NCBI RefSeq assembly: GCF_001618385.1
Contig: NZ_BDCR01000001.1
Span: forward strand, 1,268,248 to 1,332,247
Direction of reading: 5' to 3'
DNA length: 64,000 nucleotides
Source: Paludibacter jiangxiensis
GTDB lineage: Bacteria; Bacteroidota; Bacteroidia; Bacteroidales; Paludibacteraceae
Of this stretch, positions 35,954-44,493 are shown piece after piece. Under the pieces are notes generated by a model. That model was not told where the DNA came from and did not search any database. It saw only the letters and a list, made by a program, of their open reading frames with translations. Position 1 is the first letter of the stretch. Each line of letters starts with the position of its first letter. The position numbers and the translations under genes are program-made.

Positions 35954-36637
35954 TTATTCTGTATCTTTATCCTGAGCTGTTTTTTGGTGTTTAAGTACTT
36001 TGGCATCCAGATAAAACACGAGTTCTTCCATAATGTTGTTACAGTGGTCACCAATTCGTTCTATTTTGCGGAGCAGTGTTACCACATTCAGACTGTACAA
36101 AACATCTTCGGGATGTGCGGTGATATGTTTTGCCAAAACCTGAATGGCATCTGAATAGCAGTCGTCTACTTTGTTGTCGATAGTGAAAACGACACCGGCC
36201 AGTGCCGTATTTTCTTCTTCGAGAGCCAATTTGTCTTTTTCAAGCATTTCAAGTACACAGTTGAACATCTCTTCTATCTTCAGTTCTTTGAGTAATTGAA
36301 GGTGTTGATTATGTCCGTCGGTTTCAAGCACAAAGCGGGCAATGCCGTCGGCAAAGTCGCCGATACGCTCGAGGGTTTTGTTGATTTTGAGAACGGAGAG
36401 TACAAAACGAAGGTCAATAGCCACCGGGCTGTAAAGCGCAATGTAGTTTTCACAATCGCTATCGATTTTCAGCTCAAAAGCATTTACTCTTTTCTCGCGG
36501 CTCATTACCACGCGTGCTAACTCTTCGTCGCCGGTCAGTAAAGATGTTTTGGCTTTCTCCAATTGAGACTGAACCAGACTCCACATATCGGAGATCGCTT
36601 TCTTAAGTTCCAGCAATTCAGTTTCTGTATGTTTCAT
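35954..36637 (-). CDS. phoU: Phosphate signalling protein PhoU
   Basis: Two-fold repeated three-helix protein (227 aa) that links the Pst transporter to the PhoR kinase and limits phosphate uptake. Each half carries a metal-binding helix pattern: VSREKRVNAFELKIDSDCE and VFTIDNKVDDCYSDA, and the LRKIERIGDHCNNI and LERIGDFADGI helices are diagnostic. Last gene of the pst operon, 66 bases after pstB. Confidence 0.96.
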   Translation of the reverse strand: MKHTETELLELKKAISDMWSLVQSQLEKAKTSLLTGDEELARVVMSREKRVNAFELKIDSDCENYIALYSPVAIDLRFVLSVLKINKTLERIGDFADGIARFVLETDGHNQHLQLLKELKIEEMFNCVLEMLEKDKLALEEENTALAGVVFTIDNKVDDCYSDAIQVLAKHITAHPEDVLYSLNVVTLLRKIERIGDHCNNIMEELVFYLDAKVLKHQKTAQDKDTE

Positions 36638-36639
36638 AA

Positions 36640-36703
36640 TCTATGTTGAATCGTTTAATTGTTGAATCGTTTAATTCGGAATTTTGAAATTTGGAATCGA
36701 GCA
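36640..36703. repeat. Short tandem repeat between pstB and phoU
   Basis: GTTGAATCGTTTAATT occurs twice back to back at about 36644-36675, followed by a degenerate TTTGAAATTTGGAATCG. A small AT-rich tandem in the pstB-phoU spacer. Confidence 0.6.
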
Positions 36704-37453
36704 TCAACCGAAGCGACCGGTGATATAATTCTGAGTTTGTTCCTTATCAGGGTTGAGGAAGATTTTCTTCGTATCGTTGAATTCGATCAGTTCGCCCAGC
36801 ATAAAGAATCCGGTTTTGTCGCTAACGCGTGCAGCTTGCTGCATGTTGTGTGTTACAATCACAACCGTATAGTCGTTTTTCAATTCAAAAATCAGTTCCT
36901 CAATTTTAGAGGTGGAGATAGGGTCGAGTGCAGATGCTGGTTCGTCCATCAAAAGCACTGAAGGCGAAATGGCCAATGCCCGGGCAATACAGAGGCGTTG
37001 TTGCTGACCACCGGAGAGTTCGAATGCTGATTTTTTCAGTTTATCTTTTACTTCTTCCCAGAGGGCCGCCTGTTTTAGTGATTTTTCAACGGTTTCGGCA
37101 ATTATTTTTTTATCTTTTACCCCATTGACGCGCAATCCGTAGGCAACATTCTCGAAAATCGATTTTGGAAATGGATTAGGCTTTTGAAATACCATGCCGA
37201 CAGTCTTGCGTAATTCGTCAACCGATACGCTTCTATCATAGATGTTTTGGCCGCCCACAATACATTCGCCATCGAGATGCGTTCCATCAATCAGGTCGTT
37301 CATGCGGTTGAAAAGACGAAGAAAGGTTGATTTTCCGCAACCGGACGGACCGATGAATGCGGTAACCGAATTGGAGTCGATCTGCATGTTGATGTCTTTC
37401 AGAGCGTGAAAGTCACCGTAGAAAAAATTTACGTTCTTTGCTTCAAGTTTCAT
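36704..37453 (-). CDS. pstB: Phosphate ABC transporter ATP-binding protein
   Basis: ATPase driving high-affinity phosphate import. Walker A is GPSGCGKST near residues 33-41, signature [14 protein letters not shown] near 145, Walker [12 protein letters not shown] near 166, and the switch histidine in [12 protein letters not shown]. Length 249 aa is normal. Follows pstA by 56 bases in the operon. Confidence 0.97.
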   Translation of the reverse strand: MKLEAKNVNFFYGDFHALKDINMQIDSNSVTAFIGPSGCGKSTFLRLFNRMNDLIDGTHLDGECIVGGQNIYDRSVSVDELRKTVGMVFQKPNPFPKSIFENVAYGLRVNGVKDKKIIAETVEKSLKQAALWEEVKDKLKKSAFELSGGQQQRLCIARALAISPSVLLMDEPASALDPISTSKIEELIFELKNDYTVVIVTHNMQQAARVSDKTGFFMLGELIEFNDTKKIFLNPDKEQTQNYITGRFG

Positions 37454-37509
37454 TATGTATATCTTGTAACTGTGTATTTTTTACTATTTCAAACTTACAT
37501 TCGCAGCGA

Positions 37510-38367
37510 TTATTTACTGAACCTTCGCCGCACGATATTGGCAAGTAGATTCATTATTAATACGATGGCAATAAGCACGATTGCAGTCCCGTAGGCCATC
37601 GGTCGGGTTGCTTCCAGATCGGTTCCGCTGGTAGCGATCACATATAAATGATAAGGCAGAGCCATTACCTGATCAAACACCGAAGTCGGAAGGTGCGGCA
37701 GGAAGTAAGCTGCTGCGGTGAACAAGATTGGTGCTGTTTCACCCGATACACGTCCGATAGAGAGAATGAGTCCTGTCATAACATTCGGAAACGCAGCAGG
37801 AAGTATTACCCTGCGAATGGTTGTCAGTTTGGTAGCTCCGAGCGCCAGACTTCCCTGACGATAGGTGTCCGGTATGGCCTTGAGCGCCTCTTCGGTTACC
37901 CGGATAATCAATGGCAACGCCAACAGTCCTAAGGTGAACGAACCGGCCAGCAACGAATCGCCGAAGTGTAGTTTGTTCACGAAAAGCGACATGCCGAACA
38001 ACCCGAATACAATGGAAGGAATACCTCCCAGGTTGTTGGTCATTACGCGAATCACTCTCACGATATGTTTATTGGTAGCGTACTCGTTCATATAAATGCC
38101 CGACATTACACCAATGGGGAAAGCTACCAGCATACTGCCGATAACCAGATAAAAAGTACCGATGATGGCCGGGAAGATTCCGCCTTTCGTCATTCCGTCT
38201 TTAGGAGCTGAGGTGAGGAATTCCCAGTTGATAACGCCAATTCCGCGGATGACAATAAACCCGATGATGCAGAAAAGGATTCCCACAACCAAATAACTCA
38301 TCAAACGGAAAAGAGAAAAGAAGATCGCCTGATTGGCACGTTTCCCTGTAAATTTATTCTGTTGCAT
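37510..38367 (-). CDS. pstA: Phosphate ABC transporter permease PstA
   Basis: Membrane subunit of the Pst importer, 285 aa with six predicted helices. The binding-protein-dependent transport domain is visible with ALKAIPDTYRQGSLALGATKLTTIRRVILPAA (EAA loop), the coupling site to PstB. Starts 23 bases after pstC. Confidence 0.96.
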   Translation of the reverse strand: MQQNKFTGKRANQAIFFSLFRLMSYLVVGILFCIIGFIVIRGIGVINWEFLTSAPKDGMTKGGIFPAIIGTFYLVIGSMLVAFPIGVMSGIYMNEYATNKHIVRVIRVMTNNLGGIPSIVFGLFGMSLFVNKLHFGDSLLAGSFTLGLLALPLIIRVTEEALKAIPDTYRQGSLALGATKLTTIRRVILPAAFPNVMTGLILSIGRVSGETAPILFTAAAYFLPHLPTSVFDQVMALPYHLYVIATSGTDLEATRPMAYGTAIVLIAIVLIMNLLANIVRRRFSK

Positions 38368-38390
38368 AATTCTATATTCTTTTTCCGTGG

Positions 38391-39596
38391 TTACTGAACT
38401 TTGGGTTCTTTACGAATGATTTCGGCCCAGATGCTGATGCCAAGTGTCAGCACAAAGAGGATGGCACCAAGCATAAACAGCGCCTGATACTGGACACTGC
38501 CCATGGCCGATTCGCCCAGTTCGGCGGCGATGGTGGCCGGGATGGTACGTACCGGTTCGGTCAGAGTGTGTGGAATTACGGCCGCGTTTCCGGTAACCAT
38601 CAATACAGCCATGGTTTCGCCAATAGCACGACCAATACCAAGAACAATTGCGGCCATTATACCCGATGATGCATAGGGAATTACGACCCGGTAGATGGTT
38701 TGCCAGTGGGTAGCTCCGAGCGCCAGGCTCGATTCTTTCATAGCCAGCGGGGTGGTACGCATTGCATCTTCGGCCACGGTAATGATGGTAGGCAAGGCCA
38801 TAATAGCCAGAACGATTGCGCCTGCCAGTGCTGTTTCTCCTACCGGTAGGTGGAAGATGCTACGTATGAGCGGGACAATTACGATCAGTCCAAAAAAACC
38901 GTAAACTACAGATGGAATACCGGCCAGAAGCTCTATCAGAGGTTTCAGTATTTTTCTGACGCGGTTGTTGGCTATCTCTGCAAGATAAATTGCGACAGCC
39001 AGTCCAAATGGCAATGCAATAAGTATTGCCGCAATACTCACCCAAAGTGTACCCAGAATAAGCGGTAAAACACCGAATTGAGCTGCCGGTGTTGCGGTAG
39101 GAAACCACTCTTTGCCTCCGAAATATTCTTTCAGGGTAATGGTTTCGGCAGGTAGGACGCGCCCCTGGAAATTGATGTTGATAAACTGCTCGGGGAAAAA
39201 TGCCAAAGCGCCCGGCTTTGCCGCAATCGCCTCACTTAATTTCTGGGGCAAATGCTCAAAGTTAGCGCCGATTTCCTCTTCGGTATATTGAGAAGCAATA
39301 TCGTCCATACGCAGCGGTTCGATAGGAATGTCGTCGCCGCCGACTTGTTTCCAGGACGTGATGTTGCCATCGAAAATTTCTTTTACTTGCTTGGGAGTAA
39401 GGTTTTGGATCTTATTGGAACGGTTTACACAAAGCACATAACCCTTCTCGACGGTTGACGACTTGAACAACCCCCAACCCTCTGTGAAAAGAAAAATACT
39501 GATCAGTACAATGACCAGAGTGGTGGTGCCGCCGCTGAGCCGCAGCGTCCATTCTACAAGGGTTTCTCCAAAACGGTTTCTTTTTTTATTGAACAC
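38391..39596 (-). CDS. pstC: Phosphate ABC transporter permease PstC with inserted PstS-like segment
   Basis: Permease partner of PstA, 401 aa compared with about 320 in E. coli. Helix 1 is at residues 24-44. Residues 45-155 form an extra periplasmic segment, and the remaining helices follow from about 165, with the EAA loop AMRTTPLAMKESSLALGATHWQTI near 285-307. The insert resembles the middle of the adjacent PstS: residues 57-94 (VNRSNKIQNLT ... WKQVGGDDIPI) match PstS residues 105-142 at 23 of 38 positions by eye, and GALAFFP matches GAIGYVG. A long PstC is usual in Bacteroidota; what the insert does is not known to me. Confidence 0.95.
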   Translation of the reverse strand: MFNKKRNRFGETLVEWTLRLSGGTTTLVIVLISIFLFTEGWGLFKSSTVEKGYVLCVNRSNKIQNLTPKQVKEIFDGNITSWKQVGGDDIPIEPLRMDDIASQYTEEEIGANFEHLPQKLSEAIAAKPGALAFFPEQFININFQGRVLPAETITLKEYFGGKEWFPTATPAAQFGVLPLILGTLWVSIAAILIALPFGLAVAIYLAEIANNRVRKILKPLIELLAGIPSVVYGFFGLIVIVPLIRSIFHLPVGETALAGAIVLAIMALPTIITVAEDAMRTTPLAMKESSLALGATHWQTIYRVVIPYASSGIMAAIVLGIGRAIGETMAVLMVTGNAAVIPHTLTEPVRTIPATIAAELGESAMGSVQYQALFMLGAILFVLTLGISIWAEIIRKEPKVQ

Positions 39597-39664
39597 AGGA
39601 TAAAATTTTGAAATTTATATCGTACAAACAAATCCTATTGAGGAAAGATAAAAAAGAGTCCAAC

Positions 39665-39699
39665 GTTGTTCCAAGGTTAAAATCCTTGATCAGAACAAC
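39665..39699 (-). other. Hairpin between pstS and pstC
   Basis: GTTGTTC-CAAGG pairs with CCTTG-ATCA-GAACAAC (5-bp and 7-bp stems with a 4-base bulge) in the 128-bp spacer between pstS and pstC. There is no T-run. Such structures downstream of a binding-protein gene often protect its mRNA and let the binding protein be made in excess. Confidence 0.5.
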
Positions 39700-39724
39700 A
39701 TCGAACTCACACACAACGAAGTTT

Positions 39725-40537
39725 TTATTTTAATTCCAGATAACCAACTTTATCAACAATTGTCTGGCCTTCTTCAGAGAGGATGTAATTGATGAAGGGT
39801 TTCACCTTTGCTTCCGATTTAGCTTCGTAGTAGAGGAACAACGGGCGAACGATCGGATATTTTCCGCTCTTGGCATTTGCTTTTGTCGGTTGAACGAATG
39901 TTTTGCCACCGTCATATGAAACGTGAATTTCTTTCACGCTACTGTTTGCATAAGCCATTCCAACATAACCGATAGCGCCTTTTGTCTGGCTAACCGACTG
40001 AATGATAGCTCCTGTTGCAGGCATACTCAGAATGCCTGATTTGTAGTTTTTGTTTTTCAACACATGCTCTTTGAAGAATTCGTAGGTGCCTGATGTTGTT
40101 TCGCGAGAGTAAGCAACAATTGGCATATCAGCACCACCAACCTGTTTCCAGTTTGTGATTTTGCCTGTGAAAATGCCTTCCAACTGTTCCCGGGTAAGGT
40201 TGGTTACTTTGTTTGAAGGATTAACCACCACCGAAAGAGCATCTTTTGCCATCACTACCGATTTTACAGCCTTGCCTCCGTTTTGCATCTTCATCTTTTC
40301 GTCGAACTTGATGCTGCGCGATGCCATTGCAAGGTCGGTTGTTCCTTCGATCAGAGCGGCAAAGCCGATACCAGATCCACCACCGGTTACAGTTACTTTA
40401 GTGCCTGATTTCTTCATATACGATTCGGCCTCTTTCTGTACGAGAGGAAGACATGTGTCAGAACCTTTTACTTTTTGTGCGCTTACCATTGAGGCAAACA
40501 TCGCTACGAGAGCGAATGAAATAAGAATACGTTTCAT
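39725..40537 (-). CDS. pstS: Periplasmic phosphate-binding protein
   Basis: Substrate-binding protein of the Pst importer, 270 aa. Signal peptide residues 1-20 (ending VSAQ). Binding-site segments are visible: GSDTCLPL, TGGGSGIGFAAL, MASRSIK, and YSRETTSGTYEFF. It is short compared with E. coli PstS (about 321 before export), as in other Bacteroidota. Not a lipoprotein. First recognised gene of the pstS-pstC-pstA-pstB-phoU operon, about 300 bases downstream of a candidate PHO-box promoter. Confidence 0.96.
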   Translation of the reverse strand: MKRILISFALVAMFASMVSAQKVKGSDTCLPLVQKEAESYMKKSGTKVTVTGGGSGIGFAALIEGTTDLAMASRSIKFDEKMKMQNGGKAVKSVVMAKDALSVVVNPSNKVTNLTREQLEGIFTGKITNWKQVGGADMPIVAYSRETTSGTYEFFKEHVLKNKNYKSGILSMPATGAIIQSVSQTKGAIGYVGMAYANSSVKEIHVSYDGGKTFVQPTKANAKSGKYPIVRPLFLYYEAKSEAKVKPFINYILSEEGQTIVDKVGYLELK

Positions 40538-40573
40538 CTTAGAAATAATTTATAATTAAGCGTTTATAATGTA

Positions 40574-40765
40574 CTATTGAAATATAACTCTCCGCAGAAA
40601 CCAGGATAACCGATATGTTATTTCAAAACTTAAAGAATCGATCAATCTTTCGATATTACCCGGGATGCCAACAATAAATTCGCCAATGTTTTTCGGAGCA
40701 GCAAGCTTCTTTCCTGCTTCAAATCTCCATGTAACTACCTGATTTTGTTGCAATACAAGTTCCAT
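40574..40765 (-). CDS. Possible 63-aa protein in the pst leader
   Basis: An ATG-started frame in the transcribed leader between the PHO-box promoter and pstS, ending 36 bases before pstS. The predicted peptide (MELVLQQNQVVTWRFEAGKK start, SLSFEITYRLSWFLRRVIFQ end) is mixed in character, with no signal peptide and no recognised family. It may be a real small protein, a leader peptide, or chance; there is no independent support. Confidence 0.3.
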   Translation of the reverse strand: MELVLQQNQVVTWRFEAGKKLAAPKNIGEFIVGIPGNIERLIDSLSFEITYRLSWFLRRVIFQ

Positions 40766-40843
40766 AATGTCGTAGTGTCTTGTTAAACTATAAATCTTTT
40801 TTGCCTTGCGTCTTACCTTAATCAGCGATAACTTTTTCTATTG

Positions 40844-40879
40844 CAAAAGTAGAATTGTGATGTTACGAAAATATTACAG
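40844..40879 (-). promoter_or_regulatory. Candidate PHO-box promoter of the pst operon
   Basis: On the minus strand two 11-bp direct repeats, CTGTAATATTT (40879-40869) and TCGTAACATCA (40868-40858), are followed after 6 bp by TACTTTTG (40851-40844), a TAnnTTTG -7 element. No TTTG -33 element is present, as expected of an activator-dependent promoter. The layout is identical to that at the porin gene. Confidence 0.65.
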
Positions 40880-40964
40880 AGGGGTAAAGATATTGTTGCC
40901 GGAAGAGAGTTTCTTTTCAGAGCGAAAAATTTAATTTCTAAATCTTTCGCTCTGATATTTGATG

Positions 40965-42305
40965 TTAAAATTTGAATTGCAGACGAACGGTAAAGGTGTC
41001 GTCCAGTTGATCGCGAGAAAAGTCGGAGCTACGTGTTGTTGAGGCAAGGTTGGCCGATTTTTCGTTCTTTACGTTTTCATAGAATACCTGAAGACGCAAG
41101 GCCGGGTTGATGCGCCATAGGCCTCCAATGCCAAGAGTGTTGTATCTCAGATCTGCTTTGTTTGTCTTTACAGCTCCTGCAACCGTTGCAGTTGCTCCGA
41201 TCTCGTCGCCTTTTACCTTCGTATTCGGATCGTAGCTATCGTATTTCAATACCAGCGAGAATGGCGACTGTCCTAAATCCTGTACTAAAATACCATACCA
41301 ACCGTTCATTTTACGGATGTAAGTATCTGTTGTCGGGTTGGCCGCTGCATTCGGACTTCCGGTACTGCTGTTTGATCCCGGTTGGGTACCCCAGATATAT
41401 TCGGTACGAAGTTGTGTCATCCCCATGGGCGATTCGAAGCTGAACTGCCCGTCGAGGCCGAAGTATTCACGTTTTGCATATTTGCTGAGGTTGTTCGGAT
41501 CACTGTTGAGAACAAAGCCGTTGCCAGCCATTGTATAGACATTGGCCGTTCCCTGATAAACGCCTCCATTGTAATAAGATGCACCCAAGCCCCATTTGGC
41601 AGTCGAACCTATCACATTTGTTGCTGTAAGGTGACCGATAAAGTCTTTGCGGTTATTAGTTTCGGGATTGATGGCATTACCGGCAAACCATCCGCCTTCA
41701 AATTTCAGGAAGTTCCAGGGGGATGTTTTTGCAGCTTGTAATATAAGTTTTCCTCCAAGGTCGACCTCTTCAGGGAATAACGTTTGAATAATTCTGGAGC
41801 GTTCCGGTGACTCGAGCAGTGACGAAGAGTAGGAAATTTCATTTCCGAAAGGACGGTCGAACATACCAGCCTGAAGTTGTAGCGTTCCATTCCATGGATC
41901 TTTTACGTTCAGATATGCTTCTTTCAATTGAACTACGGCCTGACTTACTCCTGAAGCATTTGATTTATCTACTATATTGAGTTGGAATACACCTGTTGCA
42001 ATACCGCCATCATCATATGTAAATTTGATACGACCACGACGAATACCGAAGCGGTTAAACGCAGATTTATTATCGTTTTCGGTAACGTTACCACCACCTA
42101 CTTTCAGACCGGCATCCTGCTGTCCCCATTGCCATTGAGGCTGTACATAACCACTGATTTTGAGTGCGTTCAGTTTGCTGATAGCGCCATCGTGGACTTC
42201 CACTTTTTGTTGAACCTGTTCAAGTGGAGTTGCTTCTTCTTCCTGGGCAAATGTAGTAAACGAAGCAGCAGCAAAAGCTGCGATCAAGAGAATCTGTTTC
42301 TTCAT
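40965..42305 (-). CDS. Phosphate-type (OprP/OprO-like) outer-membrane porin
   Basis: 446 aa with a signal peptide (cut near residue 20). An N-terminal coiled-coil-like stretch (LEQVQQKVEVHDGAISKLNALK) precedes a large barrel beginning ISGYVQPQWQW and ending in the aromatic strand DTFTVRLQFKF. The overall pattern is that of the phosphate-selective porin O/P family. The FNRFGIRRGRIKFTY strand is rich in Arg/Lys, which in OprP line the pore. Placement upstream of pst and a PHO-box-like promoter support a role in phosphate entry. Confidence 0.88.
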   Translation of the reverse strand: MKKQILLIAAFAAASFTTFAQEEEATPLEQVQQKVEVHDGAISKLNALKISGYVQPQWQWGQQDAGLKVGGGNVTENDNKSAFNRFGIRRGRIKFTYDDGGIATGVFQLNIVDKSNASGVSQAVVQLKEAYLNVKDPWNGTLQLQAGMFDRPFGNEISYSSSLLESPERSRIIQTLFPEEVDLGGKLILQAAKTSPWNFLKFEGGWFAGNAINPETNNRKDFIGHLTATNVIGSTAKWGLGASYYNGGVYQGTANVYTMAGNGFVLNSDPNNLSKYAKREYFGLDGQFSFESPMGMTQLRTEYIWGTQPGSNSSTGSPNAAANPTTDTYIRKMNGWYGILVQDLGQSPFSLVLKYDSYDPNTKVKGDEIGATATVAGAVKTNKADLRYNTLGIGGLWRINPALRLQVFYENVKNEKSANLASTTRSSDFSRDQLDDTFTVRLQFKF

Positions 42306-42335
42306 AAGAATTTAGTATTGGTTTCTTTTCAAGCG

Positions 42336-42371
42336 CAAAGGTCGTGTACGGGTGTTACAAAACTATTACAA
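42336..42371 (-). promoter_or_regulatory. Candidate PHO-box promoter of the porin gene
   Basis: On the minus strand TTGTAATAGTT (42371-42361) and TTGTAACACCC (42360-42350) are direct repeats with an 11-bp period, followed after 6 bp by GACCTTTG (42343-42336), one base off TAnnTTTG. 17 of 22 repeat positions equal those of the pst promoter. Confidence 0.65.
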
Positions 42372-42520
42372 CCGTATGAAGAAAAGGATAAACAACGAGG
42401 GTATAAAGATAGTTCGGCTTTGAGCAAAGTGTCTTTGTATCTTGTTAATTAACAGAATGGAAAGAACCGGAACTCTCCTGTGAAAAGAAAGATCCGGCTC
42501 TTCGGAAATATCTGTGAGAT

Positions 42521-44371
42521 TTATTTCTCCAATTGCTTGGCTGCTTCTGCCAGACGGATAAATTCGCGGCGGTATCCCTGAGGGTCGTTCCCCAATCCTT
42601 TTCGGGCCAGTTCTACTACTTTGTCGTAAGTGGCATCGCCTTTGAAATCGGAGTCGCGAAGCAATTGCGAAAACATGGCAACTGCTGAGGCAAAGGCAAA
42701 ATCTTCGCTCATTTTCTTTTCACGATCGCCGGCCATTACCGGAACTTCCATTTTGATACTGGTATCGCTGTCGATTGGTTTGTAACGGAGTTTTACCGTC
42801 ATCAGTTCATTACTGTTGTTGGAGGTAGCCGCCGAAACATTTGTCTTCTGATATTTTAGATCGTCCACGCTGCCATAATTGTTTTTGACTCCTACGGGAA
42901 TGATTTCGTAGAAAGCAGTAACGGTATGGCCGGCTCCCAGTTCACCGGCATCTTTTTTGTCATCGTTAAAATCTTCTTTGTTGAGCAAGCGGCTTTCGTA
43001 ACCAATCAACCGATAGGCATTCACATACTTGGGGTTGAACTCCACCTGAAGTTTTACATCTTTGGCAACTGCATACATGGTGGAGCCGAACTCACTGACG
43101 AGTACTTTGTTGGCTTCCTGAAGATTATCAATATAAGAGTGATTACCGTTGCCTTTTTCCGCAAGAGTTTGCAATTTTGCATCTTTGTAATTGCCCATTC
43201 CATAACCTAGGACAGTGAGATAAACGCCGGTTTTACGTTTTTCGGCAATCAGACTTTCCAAATCATCGGTTGACGAAACGCCAACATTAAAGTCGCCGTC
43301 GGTACAGAGGATGATGCGGTTGTTGCCACCTTTGATAAAATTCTTTTCGGCAATTTTATAGGCCAACTGAATACCGGCTCCACCGGCAGTGGAACCCCCG
43401 GCTTGAAGGTTATTCAACGCTTCTGTGATTTTTTGCTTGTCACTTCCCGGGGTGGAAGGCAATGCTTCACCGGCAGCTCCGGCATAAGTCACGATGGCTA
43501 CGCGGTCTTTGTCGCGAAGATTATTTACGAGCAACTTCATGGAAGCAATAACCAGAGGCAAACGGTTTGCGCTACCCATAGATCCAGAAACGTCGATCAG
43601 GAAAACAAAATTGGAGGCCGGAAGATTATCCGAAGGAATCTCTTTTGCTTTCACACCAATGCGAACCAAGAGGTGGTCTTTTGCCCAGGGACAACTCTGT
43701 GTTTCGGTCAGGATATTGACAGGGTGTTTGCCTGTCGGATTCGGATAGTTGTACGAAAAATAGTTGATGCACTCTTCTGTGCGGATCGAATTCTTTTCGG
43801 GCTTCTGTCCAAGGTTGATCATTCGGCGTATATTGCTGTAGGAGGCTGCATCCACATCCAGCGAAAACGTAGAAAGAGGATCGGCTTTGGCATCTTTGAA
43901 GCGGTTTTCGGCAAACGATTTGTACTCTTCATTCTTTTCGGAATTGTAGTCGTAAGCAGGGACGGGAGGTGGGTAATATCCTCTTTGCACCTGAATGCCG
44001 GCAATACTGCCACACAAAGTTGTCTTTTTTTGTGGTACGTGACCAACTACCATTACCTCGCTAAGCGCCTTGGTGTCCGGTTGCAACGCTACATCGATCC
44101 TGGATTTGGTTGCTTTTATTTCTTTTGTTATAAATCCGATGTAAGAAAAAATGAGGATTTTCCCCTTTTCAGTACTGATGGAATATTGTCCGTTGGCATC
44201 GGTAAGTGTACCGATATTGGTTCCTTTTATTGTAACGGGAACTCCTACCAAAGGCGAATTGTCGCTGGCATCGGTCACTTTACCGGTAACGGAAAGAACT
44301 TCGGCATTTGCAAATCCGAAAGAGATGAGGAATAAGGCTAAACAAATGGCCTTCGTACATGTTGTTTTCAT
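42521..44371 (-). CDS. Von Willebrand factor type A protein with SusC-like N-terminal segment
   Basis: 616 aa, exported (signal peptide 1-23, ending ANAE). Residues 27-97 are a carboxypeptidase-regulatory-like beta domain. Residues 105-120 read EVMVVGHVPQKKTT, close to the TonB-box region of SusC receptors. Residues 160-240 are a linker domain typical of YfbK-like proteins, the vWA domain follows (MIDAS DVSGS at 260-264), and the C-terminal part matches the DUF3520 family. It starts 122 bases from the divergent sigma-factor gene. Probably a periplasmic or surface protein-binding protein; the ligand is unknown. Confidence 0.9.
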   Translation of the reverse strand: MKTTCTKAICLALFLISFGFANAEVLSVTGKVTDASDNSPLVGVPVTIKGTNIGTLTDANGQYSISTEKGKILIFSYIGFITKEIKATKSRIDVALQPDTKALSEVMVVGHVPQKKTTLCGSIAGIQVQRGYYPPPVPAYDYNSEKNEEYKSFAENRFKDAKADPLSTFSLDVDAASYSNIRRMINLGQKPEKNSIRTEECINYFSYNYPNPTGKHPVNILTETQSCPWAKDHLLVRIGVKAKEIPSDNLPASNFVFLIDVSGSMGSANRLPLVIASMKLLVNNLRDKDRVAIVTYAGAAGEALPSTPGSDKQKITEALNNLQAGGSTAGGAGIQLAYKIAEKNFIKGGNNRIILCTDGDFNVGVSSTDDLESLIAEKRKTGVYLTVLGYGMGNYKDAKLQTLAEKGNGNHSYIDNLQEANKVLVSEFGSTMYAVAKDVKLQVEFNPKYVNAYRLIGYESRLLNKEDFNDDKKDAGELGAGHTVTAFYEIIPVGVKNNYGSVDDLKYQKTNVSAATSNNSNELMTVKLRYKPIDSDTSIKMEVPVMAGDREKKMSEDFAFASAVAMFSQLLRDSDFKGDATYDKVVELARKGLGNDPQGYRREFIRLAEAAKQLEK

Positions 44372-44454
44372 AGTTGTATGTTTTAATTGGGTGAGAAAAT
44401 TGTTTTCTTTTCCCTATAGATGCTCCGGTATCAGAAATTCCATAAAAGATTTTC

Positions 44455-44462
44455 TATTTTTG
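44455..44462 (+). promoter_or_regulatory. -7 element before the ECF sigma gene
   Basis: TATTTTTG, 31 bases ahead of the TTG start at 44494. No TTTG at the -33 position. Confidence 0.4.
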
Positions 44463-44493
44463 TGTAATTTTTTTTTGAAGAACCCGGAATCCA

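Larger units (their letters stand above)
40538..40964. other. Region between the porin gene and pstS
   Basis: 427 bp that contains, in minus-strand order, the candidate PHO box (40858-40879), a TACTTTTG -7 element (40844-40851), a 63-codon ORF (40574-40765) and a short spacer to pstS. No clear terminator follows the porin gene; the sequence just after its stop has only a weak match between CGAAAGATTTAG and the AGAGCGAAA run. Confidence 0.6.

Noticed and set aside
42440..42520. Hairpin CCGGA...TCCGG as terminator of the vWA gene
   Set aside because: The stem is only 5 bp with mismatched extension and has no T-run on the minus strand.
43403..44335. 310-codon open frame on the plus strand
   Set aside because: Antisense to the vWA gene; Cys/Arg/Phe-rich, no start signals or family.
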